The position numbers and the translations under genes are program-made. A stretch of 64,000 nucleotides of DNA from Xanthomonas rydalmerensis. GTDB lineage: Bacteria; Pseudomonadota; Gammaproteobacteria; Xanthomonadales; Xanthomonadaceae. This document shows, piece after piece, positions 50,029 through 58,517 of the stretch; position 1 is the stretch's first letter; every line of letters starts with the position of its first letter. The notes below the pieces were generated by a model that saw only the letters and a program-made list of their open reading frames with translations, was not told the origin of the DNA and did no database searches. Location of the stretch: NCBI RefSeq assembly GCF_033170385.1, contig NZ_CP126170.1:3868001-3932000 (forward strand), written 5' to 3'.

Positions 50029-51150
50029 CTAGGCGAAGAAGGCGCGCTGCAACGGCATCAACGCCGCACCCAGGGTCACCGCGTCGCCGACGGTGCGGGC
50101 GATGCACAACTGCGGCAGCGGCGGCGCCAGGCCATGCCGGTTGGGCGCGCGCGGGATGCGGATGCGCTCGATCAGGCGCGCGCCGATCGTGGCCGGCAGG
50201 CGCCCGCCGATCACGATCGCCTGCGGATCCAGCGCATAGGCCAGGTAGGCGCACAGCTGCGAGAACGGCGCCTCGGCCATCTCCAGCCAGGCATCCACGC
50301 CCGGGGTGTGCGCGTCGATCGCGCCGAGCATCTGCTCGACGCCGGCGTAGTCCTGGCCGGCGGCGCGCACCAGGGACAGCAACGCATCCAGGTTCGGATA
50401 GGCCATGCCGCCGACGGTCCAGATGCCGCCGAACTCGCCGGCATTGCCGCGGTAGCCGCGGAACAGCCGGCCATCGGCGATGATGCCGCCGCCGAAACCG
50501 TTGGTCAGGTGCAGGTACACGAAGTCGCGACACTCGCGGCCGACGCCATACAGGCTCTCGGCCACCGCCGCCGCCGCGCCGTCGTTCTCGACCGTCACCG
50601 CACAGCCCAGCGCCTCTTCCAGGATCGGCACCAGGTCCACCTGGGTCCAGTCCTCCAGCGCCGGCGGCCCGGCCATCTGCCGGCCCTGCCCGGTGAAGAA
50701 CGCCGAGATCGCCATGCCCACGCCGACCACCTGCGCCGGGTCCACCCCGGTCTCGGCCAGCAGCTCGGCACGGAATCGCTGCAGTTGCGCCAGCACCGGC
50801 GCACGGCGCATGTCGGCCAGGCCGATGCGGCGCTGACCACGCACGTTGCCGGCGAAATCCACCAGCGCCAGCGCCACCACGTCGCCCATCAGGCCGATGC
50901 CGAAGGCGTAGGCGTAGTCCGGCGCCAGCCGCACGTCGACGCTGGGATTGCCGCGGCCCTCGGCGGCACGGGCGCTGAGCTGGACCATGCGGTCCTGCAC
51001 GAAACCCTGCAGCAGGCGCGCCACGGTGGGCTGCGACAGATCCAGGTCGCGGCTCAGCGCCGCCTGGGTCTGTACCCCGGTCTTGAACACACGGTCGAGC
51101 AACTGGCGGCCGCCGGCACTGACGCGCGGCGGGAAATCGAGATGCGGCAT
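50029..51150 (-). CDS. ROK family transcriptional regulator lacking the zinc motif
   Basis: 373 residues. The N-terminal winged helix (VQTQAALSRDLDLSQPTVARLLQ) is followed by a sugar-kinase-like ROK domain with GIGLMGDVVALALVDFAG, VENDGAAAAVAESLYGVG and LTNGFGGGIIADG. ROK repressors normally carry a CxCGxxGC zinc motif after GNAGEFG; here that segment reads GNAGEFGGIWTVGGMAYPN with no cysteines. A GTG at 51177 would add nine residues. It is divergent from the TonB-dependent receptor and probably controls it; a sugar or sugar-phosphate ligand is expected from the family. Confidence 0.88.
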   Translation of the reverse strand: MPHLDFPPRVSAGGRQLLDRVFKTGVQTQAALSRDLDLSQPTVARLLQGFVQDRMVQLSARAAEGRGNPSVDVRLAPDYAYAFGIGLMGDVVALALVDFAGNVRGQRRIGLADMRRAPVLAQLQRFRAELLAETGVDPAQVVGVGMAISAFFTGQGRQMAGPPALEDWTQVDLVPILEEALGCAVTVENDGAAAAVAESLYGVGRECRDFVYLHLTNGFGGGIIADGRLFRGYRGNAGEFGGIWTVGGMAYPNLDALLSLVRAAGQDYAGVEQMLGAIDAHTPGVDAWLEMAEAPFSQLCAYLAYALDPQAIVIGGRLPATIGARLIERIRIPRAPNRHGLAPPLPQLCIARTVGDAVTLGAALMPLQRAFFA

Positions 51151-51219
51151 AGGCGGACAGAAGCGTGATGGATGCACAACCGCAACAACCTAGCATGTGG
51201 ACACAGAAGTTTCATACAT

Positions 51220-51257
51220 GGTAAATAGTATTACCCCCACATTCTTTTACTGGGGGT
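51220..51257 (+). promoter_or_regulatory. Candidate operator and ribosome-site hairpin before the TonB receptor
   Basis: GGTAA-ATAGTA-TTACC (51220-51235) is a perfect inverted repeat in the ROK/receptor divergent region. It overlaps a second pairing, ACCCCC (51233-51238) with GGGGGT (51252-51257); GGGGGT is also the only Shine-Dalgarno-like sequence before the ATG at 51262. The first could be a regulator site and the second could hide the ribosome-binding site. Confidence 0.45.
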
Positions 51258-51261
51258 CTTC

Positions 51262-53760
51262 ATGCGTACCGTTCATCCGCACCCGAGCCTGCTGGCGCTC
51301 GCGCTCGCGTCCATCCTCGGCAGCGCCACTGCCGTCCATGCCGAGGACGCGCCGGCACCGCCGGCCGATGCCACCACCACCCTGGACCAGATCGTGGTCA
51401 CCGGCACGCCGCAGGGCCAGTCGCAGAAGGACGCACCGTTCGCGATCAGCGTGGTGTCCAAGGAACGCCTGGAGCGCAGCACCCCGAGCAGCAGCGTGGA
51501 CATGCTGCGGGCGGTCCCTGGCTTCTCCGCCGAACCCTCCGGCGGCCAGGGCGGTGGCCAGAACATCTACGTGCGCGGCCTGCCCGCAGGCGGCTGGTAC
51601 TACGTGCAGTACCAGGAAGACGGCCTGACCCTGTTCGACGAGCCGCAGGAAAGCTTCTTCAACGTCGACACCCTGTTCGCGCTGGACATGATGACCGAGC
51701 GCCTGGAAGTGGTGCGCGGCGGCACCTCGCCGCTGTTCGCGACCAACGCGCCGGGCGGCACGGTCAATGCCATCACCCGCCACGGCACCGCCACGCCCGA
51801 GGGCGCGGTGCGCATGACCGTCGGCAGCGACGGCCTGCGCCGCGAGGACGCCTACAGCGCCGGCCCGCTCAGCGAGAACGTGCTGTACAGCATCGGCGGT
51901 TATCACCGCAGCGACGACGGCCTGCGCCGTACCGGCTACACCGCCGACCAGGGCGGCCAGCTGCGCGGCAACCTGACCTTCCTGATGGGCGATGCGATCC
52001 TCGACGTCGACGCCAAGTACCTCAACGACCGCACCGCCTTCTACAACCCGATCCCGCTCGCCGACCCGCGCAACCCGTCGCAGTCGCTGTCGGCGCTGAT
52101 CGACCCGCTGGACGGCACGCTGCTATCCAACGACCTGCGCCACACCACCGCGCTCACCTTCGACGGCAATGGTCCGCTGGCGCGCAACCTGGACCTGGCC
52201 GACGGCATCCACAACAAGGTCAAACAACTCGGCACGCACCTGGAATGGGACCTGGGCGATGGCCTGACCCTCAACAACCGCATGCGCTTCGTCGATGCGG
52301 AAGTGGACTACACCGCGCTGTTCTCCGGCGCCGCGCCCTACGATGCCGGCGCCTACCTCAACACGCAGCTCGGCCGCGCGCGCAGCGGCTTCGGCGCGCG
52401 CGTGGCGCGGGTCGGCTACGTCACCACCCGCGACGGCGCCGCCTACGATCCGGCCACGGCCGACGGCCTGGTGCTGGAGAGCGGCCTGTGGAATGCGCGC
52501 ACCCATCTGCGCACGCTGTCCGACGACCTGCGCCTGAGCAAGGCGTTCGACGACACCGCGCTGGGCAAGCACACGCTCACCGCCGGCCTCAACGTGCAGC
52601 ACGTCGAATTCCGCCAGGACCGGCTGCAGAACACCGTGCTCACCACGCTGCAGAACAACGCGCAGCGCCTGGACGTGCTGGCCTACGACGCCGCCGGCAA
52701 CGTGGTCGGTTCGGTCACCCAGAACGGTTTCGTGCGCTACGGCAACGGCGTCACCAGCGGCTTCGCCAACGCCACCTACCTGTCGCCGTACCTGTGGGAT
52801 TCGGTGCGCTTCGGCCGCCTCGGCCTGGATGCCGGCGTGCGCTACACCCGCTACAACGCCAACGGCGGCGTGTACGCCAACACCACGCGCAATCTCGGCG
52901 ATCCGAGCACGCTGGCCGACGACAACGTCGGCGGCCTCAGCGGTGCGTTCAGTCCGCGCACCGATCACCGCCATGCCACGCAGTGGACGCTGGGTGCCGA
53001 GTTCGCGCTGACCCCGCAACTGCAGACCTTCGCCCGCTACACCCAGTCGCAGCGCCTGCCGCGGCTGCAGAACGTCTACCAGACCCAGAACGCGGACGTC
53101 ACCGACATCGACCAGGCCGAAGCCGGCCTGCGCGGCAGCTTCGGCGACACCTTCTCGTTCTCCACGGTCGGTTTCTGGAGCCGCTTCAACGACCTATCGA
53201 TCAGCGCCATCGTGCTCGACAACACCGGCGCTGTGCAGAATCTGGCACTGGTCGGCAAGACCCGCACCCTGGGCCTGGAGTCGGAGTTCACCTGGCGGCC
53301 GTCGCCGCTGTTCGGCATCACCGGCTCGGCCACGCTGCAGGATCCGCAGACGCGCGGCCTGAGCAATGCGACCACCGGCCTCAGCTACGGCGACCTGGAC
53401 GGCAAGCAGATCTCGCGCATTCCCAAGTTCATGGCGTCGATCAGCCCGACCCTGTACTTCGACATCGACGGCCGGCCGGTGGAACTGTCGGCCACCGCCT
53501 ATCGCATGGGCCAGCGCTACGTCGATTACACCAACGCCACCGCCCTGCCCGCCTACACCACCTACGACCTGGGCCTGTTCGCGCGGCTGAGCGAGCACCT
53601 GGAACTGCAGCTGCACGCGGCCAATGTCAGCAACGCGCTTGGCCTGACCGAAGGCAATGCGCGGGTGGACACCTTGTCCGGGCAAGGCACCGCCGACGCG
53701 ATCTACGCGCGGCCGATCTTCGGCCGCAACTACAACGCATCGCTGACCTGGAGGTGGTGA
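51262..53760 (+). CDS. TonB-dependent outer-membrane receptor
   Basis: An 832-residue receptor. The signal peptide ends VHA-EDA at residue 27. A TonB-box-like segment LDQIVVTG (41-48) is followed by a plug domain (DMLRAVPGF, NIYVRGLPAGG, ERLEVVRGGTSPLFATNAPG) and a 22-stranded-type barrel. The C-terminus ends ASLTWRW with the aromatic residue expected for outer-membrane insertion. The stop is 2 nt before the first glycerophosphodiesterase gene, so the two are co-transcribed. The gene context points to a phosphodiester or its alcohol as cargo, not a siderophore; this is inference. Confidence 0.95.
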   Translation: MRTVHPHPSLLALALASILGSATAVHAEDAPAPPADATTTLDQIVVTGTPQGQSQKDAPFAISVVSKERLERSTPSSSVDMLRAVPGFSAEPSGGQGGGQNIYVRGLPAGGWYYVQYQEDGLTLFDEPQESFFNVDTLFALDMMTERLEVVRGGTSPLFATNAPGGTVNAITRHGTATPEGAVRMTVGSDGLRREDAYSAGPLSENVLYSIGGYHRSDDGLRRTGYTADQGGQLRGNLTFLMGDAILDVDAKYLNDRTAFYNPIPLADPRNPSQSLSALIDPLDGTLLSNDLRHTTALTFDGNGPLARNLDLADGIHNKVKQLGTHLEWDLGDGLTLNNRMRFVDAEVDYTALFSGAAPYDAGAYLNTQLGRARSGFGARVARVGYVTTRDGAAYDPATADGLVLESGLWNARTHLRTLSDDLRLSKAFDDTALGKHTLTAGLNVQHVEFRQDRLQNTVLTTLQNNAQRLDVLAYDAAGNVVGSVTQNGFVRYGNGVTSGFANATYLSPYLWDSVRFGRLGLDAGVRYTRYNANGGVYANTTRNLGDPSTLADDNVGGLSGAFSPRTDHRHATQWTLGAEFALTPQLQTFARYTQSQRLPRLQNVYQTQNADVTDIDQAEAGLRGSFGDTFSFSTVGFWSRFNDLSISAIVLDNTGAVQNLALVGKTRTLGLESEFTWRPSPLFGITGSATLQDPQTRGLSNATTGLSYGDLDGKQISRIPKFMASISPTLYFDIDGRPVELSATAYRMGQRYVDYTNATALPAYTTYDLGLFARLSEHLELQLHAANVSNALGLTEGNARVDTLSGQGTADAIYARPIFGRNYNASLTWRW

Positions 53761-53762
53761 GC

Positions 53763-54680
53763 ATGCACTGCCGGAGACTGTTGATGAGCGCAGTGCTGTC
53801 GCTGCCGATCCTGGCCCTGGCGGCCACGCCGAGCCTGCCCGACCGCCTGCGCGACCCGCACGGGCCGCCGCTGGTGGTCTCGCACCGCGCCTGCTGGAAG
53901 TTCGCGTCCGAGAACACCCTGGACGGCATTGCTGCCTGCATCGCACGCGGCGTGGACATGGTCGAGATCGACGTGCGCACCACCCGCGACGGTGGGCTGG
54001 TGCTGATGCACGACGAGACCGTGGACCGCACCACCGACGGCCACGGCGCGGTGGCCGATCTGACGGCGGCGCAGATCGCCGCCTTGCGCGTGCGCAGCCA
54101 GGGCGGCGGGCGCGACAGCACGCTCACCGCGCGGCATCCGCCGACACTGGCGCAGGCGCTGGCCGTGGCGCGCGGCAAGGTGCTGGTGAACCTGGACATC
54201 AAGGCCGCGGCGCTGGACCAGGTGATCGACGCGGTGGAGGCCGCCGGCGCGCAACGCGACGTACTGCTCAACGTGCCACTGGACGTACCGGCGGCGGTGC
54301 TGCAGCGCGCGCGCAAGGCCGATATCGCGGTGCAGGCGCTGTACCTGCAGCGCGACTCGGCGCTGTCGCCCGAGCAGGCCTTGCGCCGCGCCGCGCGCCT
54401 GCGGCCGGCGGTGGTGCAGTTGATGTTCGACGACCCGGCGGTGCTGGACATCGCGCAACGCGAACTGGCGCCGCACGCGCGGCTGTTCGTCAACACCATG
54501 ACCAACGACATCGCCAGCGGCAGGCCGATGCGGCTGTCGGCCAACTACACCGACCAGCGCGCGCTGCGCGATCCGGCCGCGGTCTGGGGCGGGCTGCGCA
54601 AGCACGGCGTGAGCATGATCCAAACCGACGAACCGTTGGCATTGCAACGCTACCTGCACGGCACGGACACGCCCCGGTAG
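53763..54680 (+). CDS. Secreted glycerophosphodiester phosphodiesterase family protein
   Basis: A 305-residue GDPD TIM-barrel enzyme with a signal peptide ending near ALA-ATP (about residue 21). The catalytic set is complete: HRACWKFASENT (His, Glu-Asn), MVEIDVRTT (Glu, Asp) and LMHDETVDRTT (His). The C-terminal motif MIQTDEP is typical. It would hydrolyse glycerophosphodiesters to glycerol-3-phosphate and an alcohol in the periplasm. It lies 2 nt after the receptor gene and 18 nt before a long hairpin that may limit read-through to the next GDPD-like gene. Confidence 0.92.
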   Translation: MHCRRLLMSAVLSLPILALAATPSLPDRLRDPHGPPLVVSHRACWKFASENTLDGIAACIARGVDMVEIDVRTTRDGGLVLMHDETVDRTTDGHGAVADLTAAQIAALRVRSQGGGRDSTLTARHPPTLAQALAVARGKVLVNLDIKAAALDQVIDAVEAAGAQRDVLLNVPLDVPAAVLQRARKADIAVQALYLQRDSALSPEQALRRAARLRPAVVQLMFDDPAVLDIAQRELAPHARLFVNTMTNDIASGRPMRLSANYTDQRALRDPAAVWGGLRKHGVSMIQTDEPLALQRYLHGTDTPR

Positions 54681-54697
54681 CCGGTCTCGTTCCCAAT

Positions 54698-54738
54698 CCT
54701 GGCGACGCGGCGCGATCGCCACGCGCCGCGTCGCCAGG
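54698..54738 (+). promoter_or_regulatory. Perfect 17-bp intergenic hairpin
   Basis: Arms 54698-54714 and 54722-54738 are perfectly complementary around the loop ATCGCCA. No T-run follows, so it is not a classical terminator; a transcript-processing or mRNA 3'-end-protecting role between the two GDPD genes is plausible. The rest of the 216-nt gap shows no gene. Confidence 0.7.
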
Positions 54739-54896
54739 AGTCCAGTTTCAGACGGGCGGCATGCACTGCCAGGACGATGCCCGTCGCTTCGAGCACTGCA
54801 CCACTGACGACCGCGCTCACTGGCATGGCGGCGGCGGCGGCGCGTTGCGTTGCGTTCCTTCACTTCATTCCATCAACCCCGAACGGAAGAGAGCAC

Positions 54897-56051
54897 ATGA
54901 AACTGCCCAAGAAACCCGCCAAGGCCCTCGCCCTGGCGCTGGCCTGCGTCTCGCTGAGCGCGCTGTCCGGCATGGCGTCGGCCGCCAGCAACTGGAACCC
55001 GGAACACATCCTCAACGTGATGAAGAATCCCTACCAGGGCAATCACGCCGACGTCGTGGTGATCTCGCATCGCGGGCTGGTCGGCAACGGCTGCGCCGAG
55101 AACTCCACCTGCTCGATCCTCGATACCTACAACGAGAACATCGAAGCGATCGAACTGGACGTCAAGCAGGCGTCCGATGGCGTCCTGTGGCTGTTCCACG
55201 ACCAGAACGCCGGCCGCGTCATCGACCACAACCCCGGCTTCAACATCTTCCAGCCCGCCGCCAATCCGTCGGGCTGGAATCCGGACATCAGCACCCTGAG
55301 CAGCCATGATCTGATCAACATGTACCTGCGCGACAAGAACTTCGCCAAGACCAACGACCATCCGGCCTCGCTGGGCATCGCACTGGATGCGGTGAGCCAC
55401 TATGCCAACCACATGGTGGTGGTGCTGGATCTGAAGTCGCTAGACGCGGTGTCGCGCGCGGCCGACCAGGTCAATGCGTTCAAGATGCAGAACCAGGTGG
55501 TGCTGAAGTTCAGCGCCTCGCTGCTGCCGAAGACACCCAGCGACATCACCCGCTTCACCAAGGGCGTGCCGTTCGCACCGACCGTCTATGCGGGCGACAT
55601 GGACAGGATCGCCGACAACTACGTCGGCCTGTGCGGCTTCACCGCGCCCAATACGCCGCAGTGCCGGGTCAGCGCGTGGATCACCGAAGTGCGCAAGCAA
55701 AGCGGCTTCGCCTGGCTGGAAATCGGCAACAAGCAGCCCCGCCGCGGCGACCCGACTGCCGAGCTGCTGGCCGCGAACCAGGCGCAGAAGCAGGCGATCG
55801 GCGCCTTCTCGCCGGTGCCCGAATACCGCCTCAGCAGCCATGACGGCCAGCACTTCGTGCGCAGCAACGGCACCTGCTGCGCATCGCTGGACGACTACCT
55901 GACGAAAACCAAGTACTTCGGCAACGAGACCGCCGACGATCGTCCGAACTTCCGCGCGCAGGTCACCGCCGGCTTCACCAGCATCATCACCGACGATCCG
56001 CTCGGCGTGATCCGCGCCAACGTCCCGCGCAACACCGCGCGCTACAACTGA
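54897..56051 (+). CDS. Secreted GDPD-like phosphodiesterase
   Basis: A 384-residue exported protein, signal peptide ending ASA-ASN near residue 30. GDPD-type catalytic elements are HRGLVGNGCAENS, IEAIELDVKQ and LWLFHDQNAG, in the right order and spacing. The sequence is otherwise distant from the preceding GDPD and has several cysteines (NGCAENSTC, GLCGF, PQC, GTCC), suggesting disulfides. It may act on a different phosphodiester, for example an inositol- or sphingolipid-type substrate; this cannot be decided. GGAAGAGAG precedes the ATG. Confidence 0.85.
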   Translation: MKLPKKPAKALALALACVSLSALSGMASAASNWNPEHILNVMKNPYQGNHADVVVISHRGLVGNGCAENSTCSILDTYNENIEAIELDVKQASDGVLWLFHDQNAGRVIDHNPGFNIFQPAANPSGWNPDISTLSSHDLINMYLRDKNFAKTNDHPASLGIALDAVSHYANHMVVVLDLKSLDAVSRAADQVNAFKMQNQVVLKFSASLLPKTPSDITRFTKGVPFAPTVYAGDMDRIADNYVGLCGFTAPNTPQCRVSAWITEVRKQSGFAWLEIGNKQPRRGDPTAELLAANQAQKQAIGAFSPVPEYRLSSHDGQHFVRSNGTCCASLDDYLTKTKYFGNETADDRPNFRAQVTAGFTSIITDDPLGVIRANVPRNTARYN

Positions 56052-56069
56052 CCACTGGATGGTCGCGCC

Positions 56070-56115
56070 GGGGAGTGCGCTCCCCGGTCCTGCACGGCGC
56101 CCTTGCGCCGTGCAG
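56070..56115 (+). promoter_or_regulatory. Tandem intergenic hairpins
   Basis: GGGGAG-TGCG-CTCCCC (56070-56085) is followed by an 11-bp perfect stem with loop CCTT (56090-56115). They lie in the 90-nt gap between the second GDPD gene and the next gene. No T-run follows. Confidence 0.65.
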
Positions 56116-56141
56116 TCCGTCGTCCGCCTTCAGGAGCTCCC

Positions 56142-57632
56142 ATGCGTTCCGCCCCACGTCCCCGCCATCTGCTTCTCGCGCTCCTGGTCGCCGGCGCGTG
56201 CGTGCCGCTGCTGCAACGCGCGGCCACCGCTCACGGCGCGCAAACCGCAGCGCCCGCCTCTCTCGCAACGCACGCGCCTGCCGACCCGGCGAGCGCACAG
56301 ACCCCGCTGCACACCGACGTCCCGTCGGTGAACCGCAATGCCATGCCCGGACCGCCCGCAAGCGCGGTGCTGGCCGCGGCGCAGGCGCTGCCCGCCGACT
56401 TCCAGGCCGATGTGCTGCTGCGCCTCGCCGCCTCCCCCGATCTGCAAGCCGATGGCGACCGTGCCACTGCCGCGCAACGGCTGACGCAACAGGCCGTGGC
56501 ATTGGCCGAGCGCGCGCAACGGCGCATGCCCGGCCTGGCCCGTGTCGGCTACGTCAGCGAAGAGAACCCCGACGAACTGCGCGCATTGCGCACCGCAGGC
56601 CTGGACCGGCTGACACTGCAGACGCGTGCCGCGCAGCGTGCCACGCCGGCACAGGCGCAGGCGCTGTTCGCGGCACTGCCGACACCGCAACCCGGCAGTT
56701 GCGATGCGGCCTACCTCGACGATCCAAGTCCGCTCTATGCGTTGACTACTGCACTGCAGCCGACACAACCGACGGCGCGCGCAACCGCGGTGAGCGCACG
56801 TGTGGACGCGGCGCAACACGAAACCGACACCGCGCCGGCGCTGAAGATGGCACTCGCCGCTGCGCCGCTGGACAGCGCAGGACAGGCACAGCTCGCCGAC
56901 AGCCTGACGCGCATGCTCGCGCGCATCCGCGGCGACGATGCCGGCTTCACCGCCACCGAACTGAGCGTCGCCGGCGACATGCCGCTGGTGCTGCAACAGC
57001 TCTCCGACACCGCGCTGCGCGAGCGGCTGCACAGTGCCTACCGCGGCTACGTTGCCGCGCACCTGGCGCAGACGCGGTGTCCGTCCAGCGTGCTCGGCAA
57101 CCACTGGCTGCTGGAGCAGCGCTTCGTCGCCGAGCTGCCCAGCGAACGCATCCTGCCCGCGCAACCGGTCACGGCCCAGCCGGTCGACGAAGACGCGATC
57201 TCGCTGATCCGCCAGGCCGGCTACAACATCCGCACGCAGTTGCTGGATCCTGACGCTGGCGCCGACGCCCTTGCTACGGAAAAAGCCTCGCTGGAGTTCC
57301 TCGACCAACTCGACCACGGCGTGCTGCAACAGACCGCGGCCAGCGACGACAGCGGCCGCGTGCAGCGCGCGCGCCTGCGCGAACTGCTGCGCTATCTCGA
57401 GTATGCGCCGGCCGGCACCGCGCGCGACCGCGGCATGAACCTGCTCGCCACGCTGTTGAGCGGACCGTACTACGCGCGCGATCACGACACCTGGTTCGGC
57501 GATCTGCACGTGCTCGCCGAGCAAGCGCAACGTTGGCCCGATCGCGAACAGCGCCTCGCGCAACTGAGCGGACATGCCGATCCGGTGGTCAAGGTGTACG
57601 CGATGCTGATGCAGCGCAAGCAGTTTCCCTGA
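56142..57632 (+). CDS. Hypothetical secreted or anchored protein, unrecognised
   Basis: A 496-residue protein with no recognised domain. The N-terminus has a signal or anchor helix (HLLLALLVAGACVPLLQ, residues 9-25); Cys20 follows VAGA, so lipoprotein processing is possible but the box is atypical. A low-complexity Ala/Pro/Thr region (about 30-75) precedes a mostly helical, Ala/Leu/Arg/Gln-rich body. Single cysteines occur in GSCDAAYLDD and QTRCPSSVLG. CAGGAG stands before the ATG at 56142. It is co-directional with the receptor-GDPD genes, so it may belong to that locus. Confidence 0.75.
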   Translation: MRSAPRPRHLLLALLVAGACVPLLQRAATAHGAQTAAPASLATHAPADPASAQTPLHTDVPSVNRNAMPGPPASAVLAAAQALPADFQADVLLRLAASPDLQADGDRATAAQRLTQQAVALAERAQRRMPGLARVGYVSEENPDELRALRTAGLDRLTLQTRAAQRATPAQAQALFAALPTPQPGSCDAAYLDDPSPLYALTTALQPTQPTARATAVSARVDAAQHETDTAPALKMALAAAPLDSAGQAQLADSLTRMLARIRGDDAGFTATELSVAGDMPLVLQQLSDTALRERLHSAYRGYVAAHLAQTRCPSSVLGNHWLLEQRFVAELPSERILPAQPVTAQPVDEDAISLIRQAGYNIRTQLLDPDAGADALATEKASLEFLDQLDHGVLQQTAASDDSGRVQRARLRELLRYLEYAPAGTARDRGMNLLATLLSGPYYARDHDTWFGDLHVLAEQAQRWPDREQRLAQLSGHADPVVKVYAMLMQRKQFP

Positions 57633-57931
57633 GCCTGATGCGCCGCATCGCGGCGCTGCACCATGCCGTCGCGCGGCCAGGCACGACGGCGTTGCCACAG
57701 TGCGAGATGTGAACCCTGTCAAGACTCGGGGTTCAGTTGCGATTCGGGAAGCGGCGCCTATTGTGCGCCCCTCTTCCGACCCGCCCATCTTGGCGGGTCC
57801 CGCCGGACTTCAGATTGCCGGCACCCGGGCGGCCCGTGACAGGCCGCCTCCCCATGACGCCAAGCCGCATCGCTTGCCGCGCCACTCCGGCGCGTCACCT
57901 CGACGACGGCCCATACGGAGCAAGGAGTACG

Positions 57932-58393
57932 ATGAAACTGGCCTGGATCCTCTGGCTATCGCAATTGTTGCCGCAACCCGCTGCCGATTCGCTTTGCCTC
58001 AGCACCACCGTGTACTTGGAAGCGCGCGACCAGACGCTGCGCGGGCAGCAAGCCGTCGCCGAAGTCGCATTGCGGCGTCTGGACAGCGGTCTGTGGGGCG
58101 ATTCGATGTGCCAGGTGGTCACCGCGCGCAAGCAGTTCGCGCCGGGCCTGGTGAAGCCGGGCACCGAACTGAAGAACGACGACGCCTGGGCCGACGCGGT
58201 CAAGGTCGCCTTCGCCGCCGAGCGCAACTGGGCGCTGCCGCAGGGCCAGCGCAAGGAGATCGTGCCCGGCGCCAGCCACTTCGCCGCGCATGCCATCGCC
58301 AGCCCGAGCTGGCGCAACGCCTATCAGGTCGCGACCATCGGCGACCACACGTTCTATCGCGTGCAGAAGCTGCGCCCGCGCAACGCCTCCTGA
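57932..58393 (+). CDS. Cell wall hydrolase, SleB-like
   Basis: A 153-residue secreted protein. A short hydrophobic N-terminus (KLAWILWLSQLLPQ) acts as a signal, followed by a Hydrolase_2 (SleB-like) domain: LCLSTTVYLEARDQTLRGQQAVAEV with the conserved Glu in YLEAR, then ARKQFAPGL and a C-terminal HFAAHAIASPSWRNAYQV and GDHTFYRV. Family members cleave peptidoglycan glycan strands. The ATG at 57932 has AAGGAG upstream. The 299-nt gap before it contains a GACCCGCC/GGCGGGTC hairpin at 57778-57799 but no gene. Confidence 0.88.
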   Translation: MKLAWILWLSQLLPQPAADSLCLSTTVYLEARDQTLRGQQAVAEVALRRLDSGLWGDSMCQVVTARKQFAPGLVKPGTELKNDDAWADAVKVAFAAERNWALPQGQRKEIVPGASHFAAHAIASPSWRNAYQVATIGDHTFYRVQKLRPRNAS

Positions 58394-58517
58394 TCCTTCG
58401 CCACGCAGGCACATCCGACGCAGGCTCCCGCACGCCACGCACGGCGTGCCAGTGATCGCCAAGCGCCCCGCGCAGCGGGTACGCTCTGGCGTCCTGAATG
58501 ATGCGGAGCCGCCTGCC

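Noticed and set aside
57712..57751. GACTCGGGGTTC...GATTCGGG resembling the heptad repeat
   Set aside because: Spacing is not in 7-bp phase and only isolated units match.
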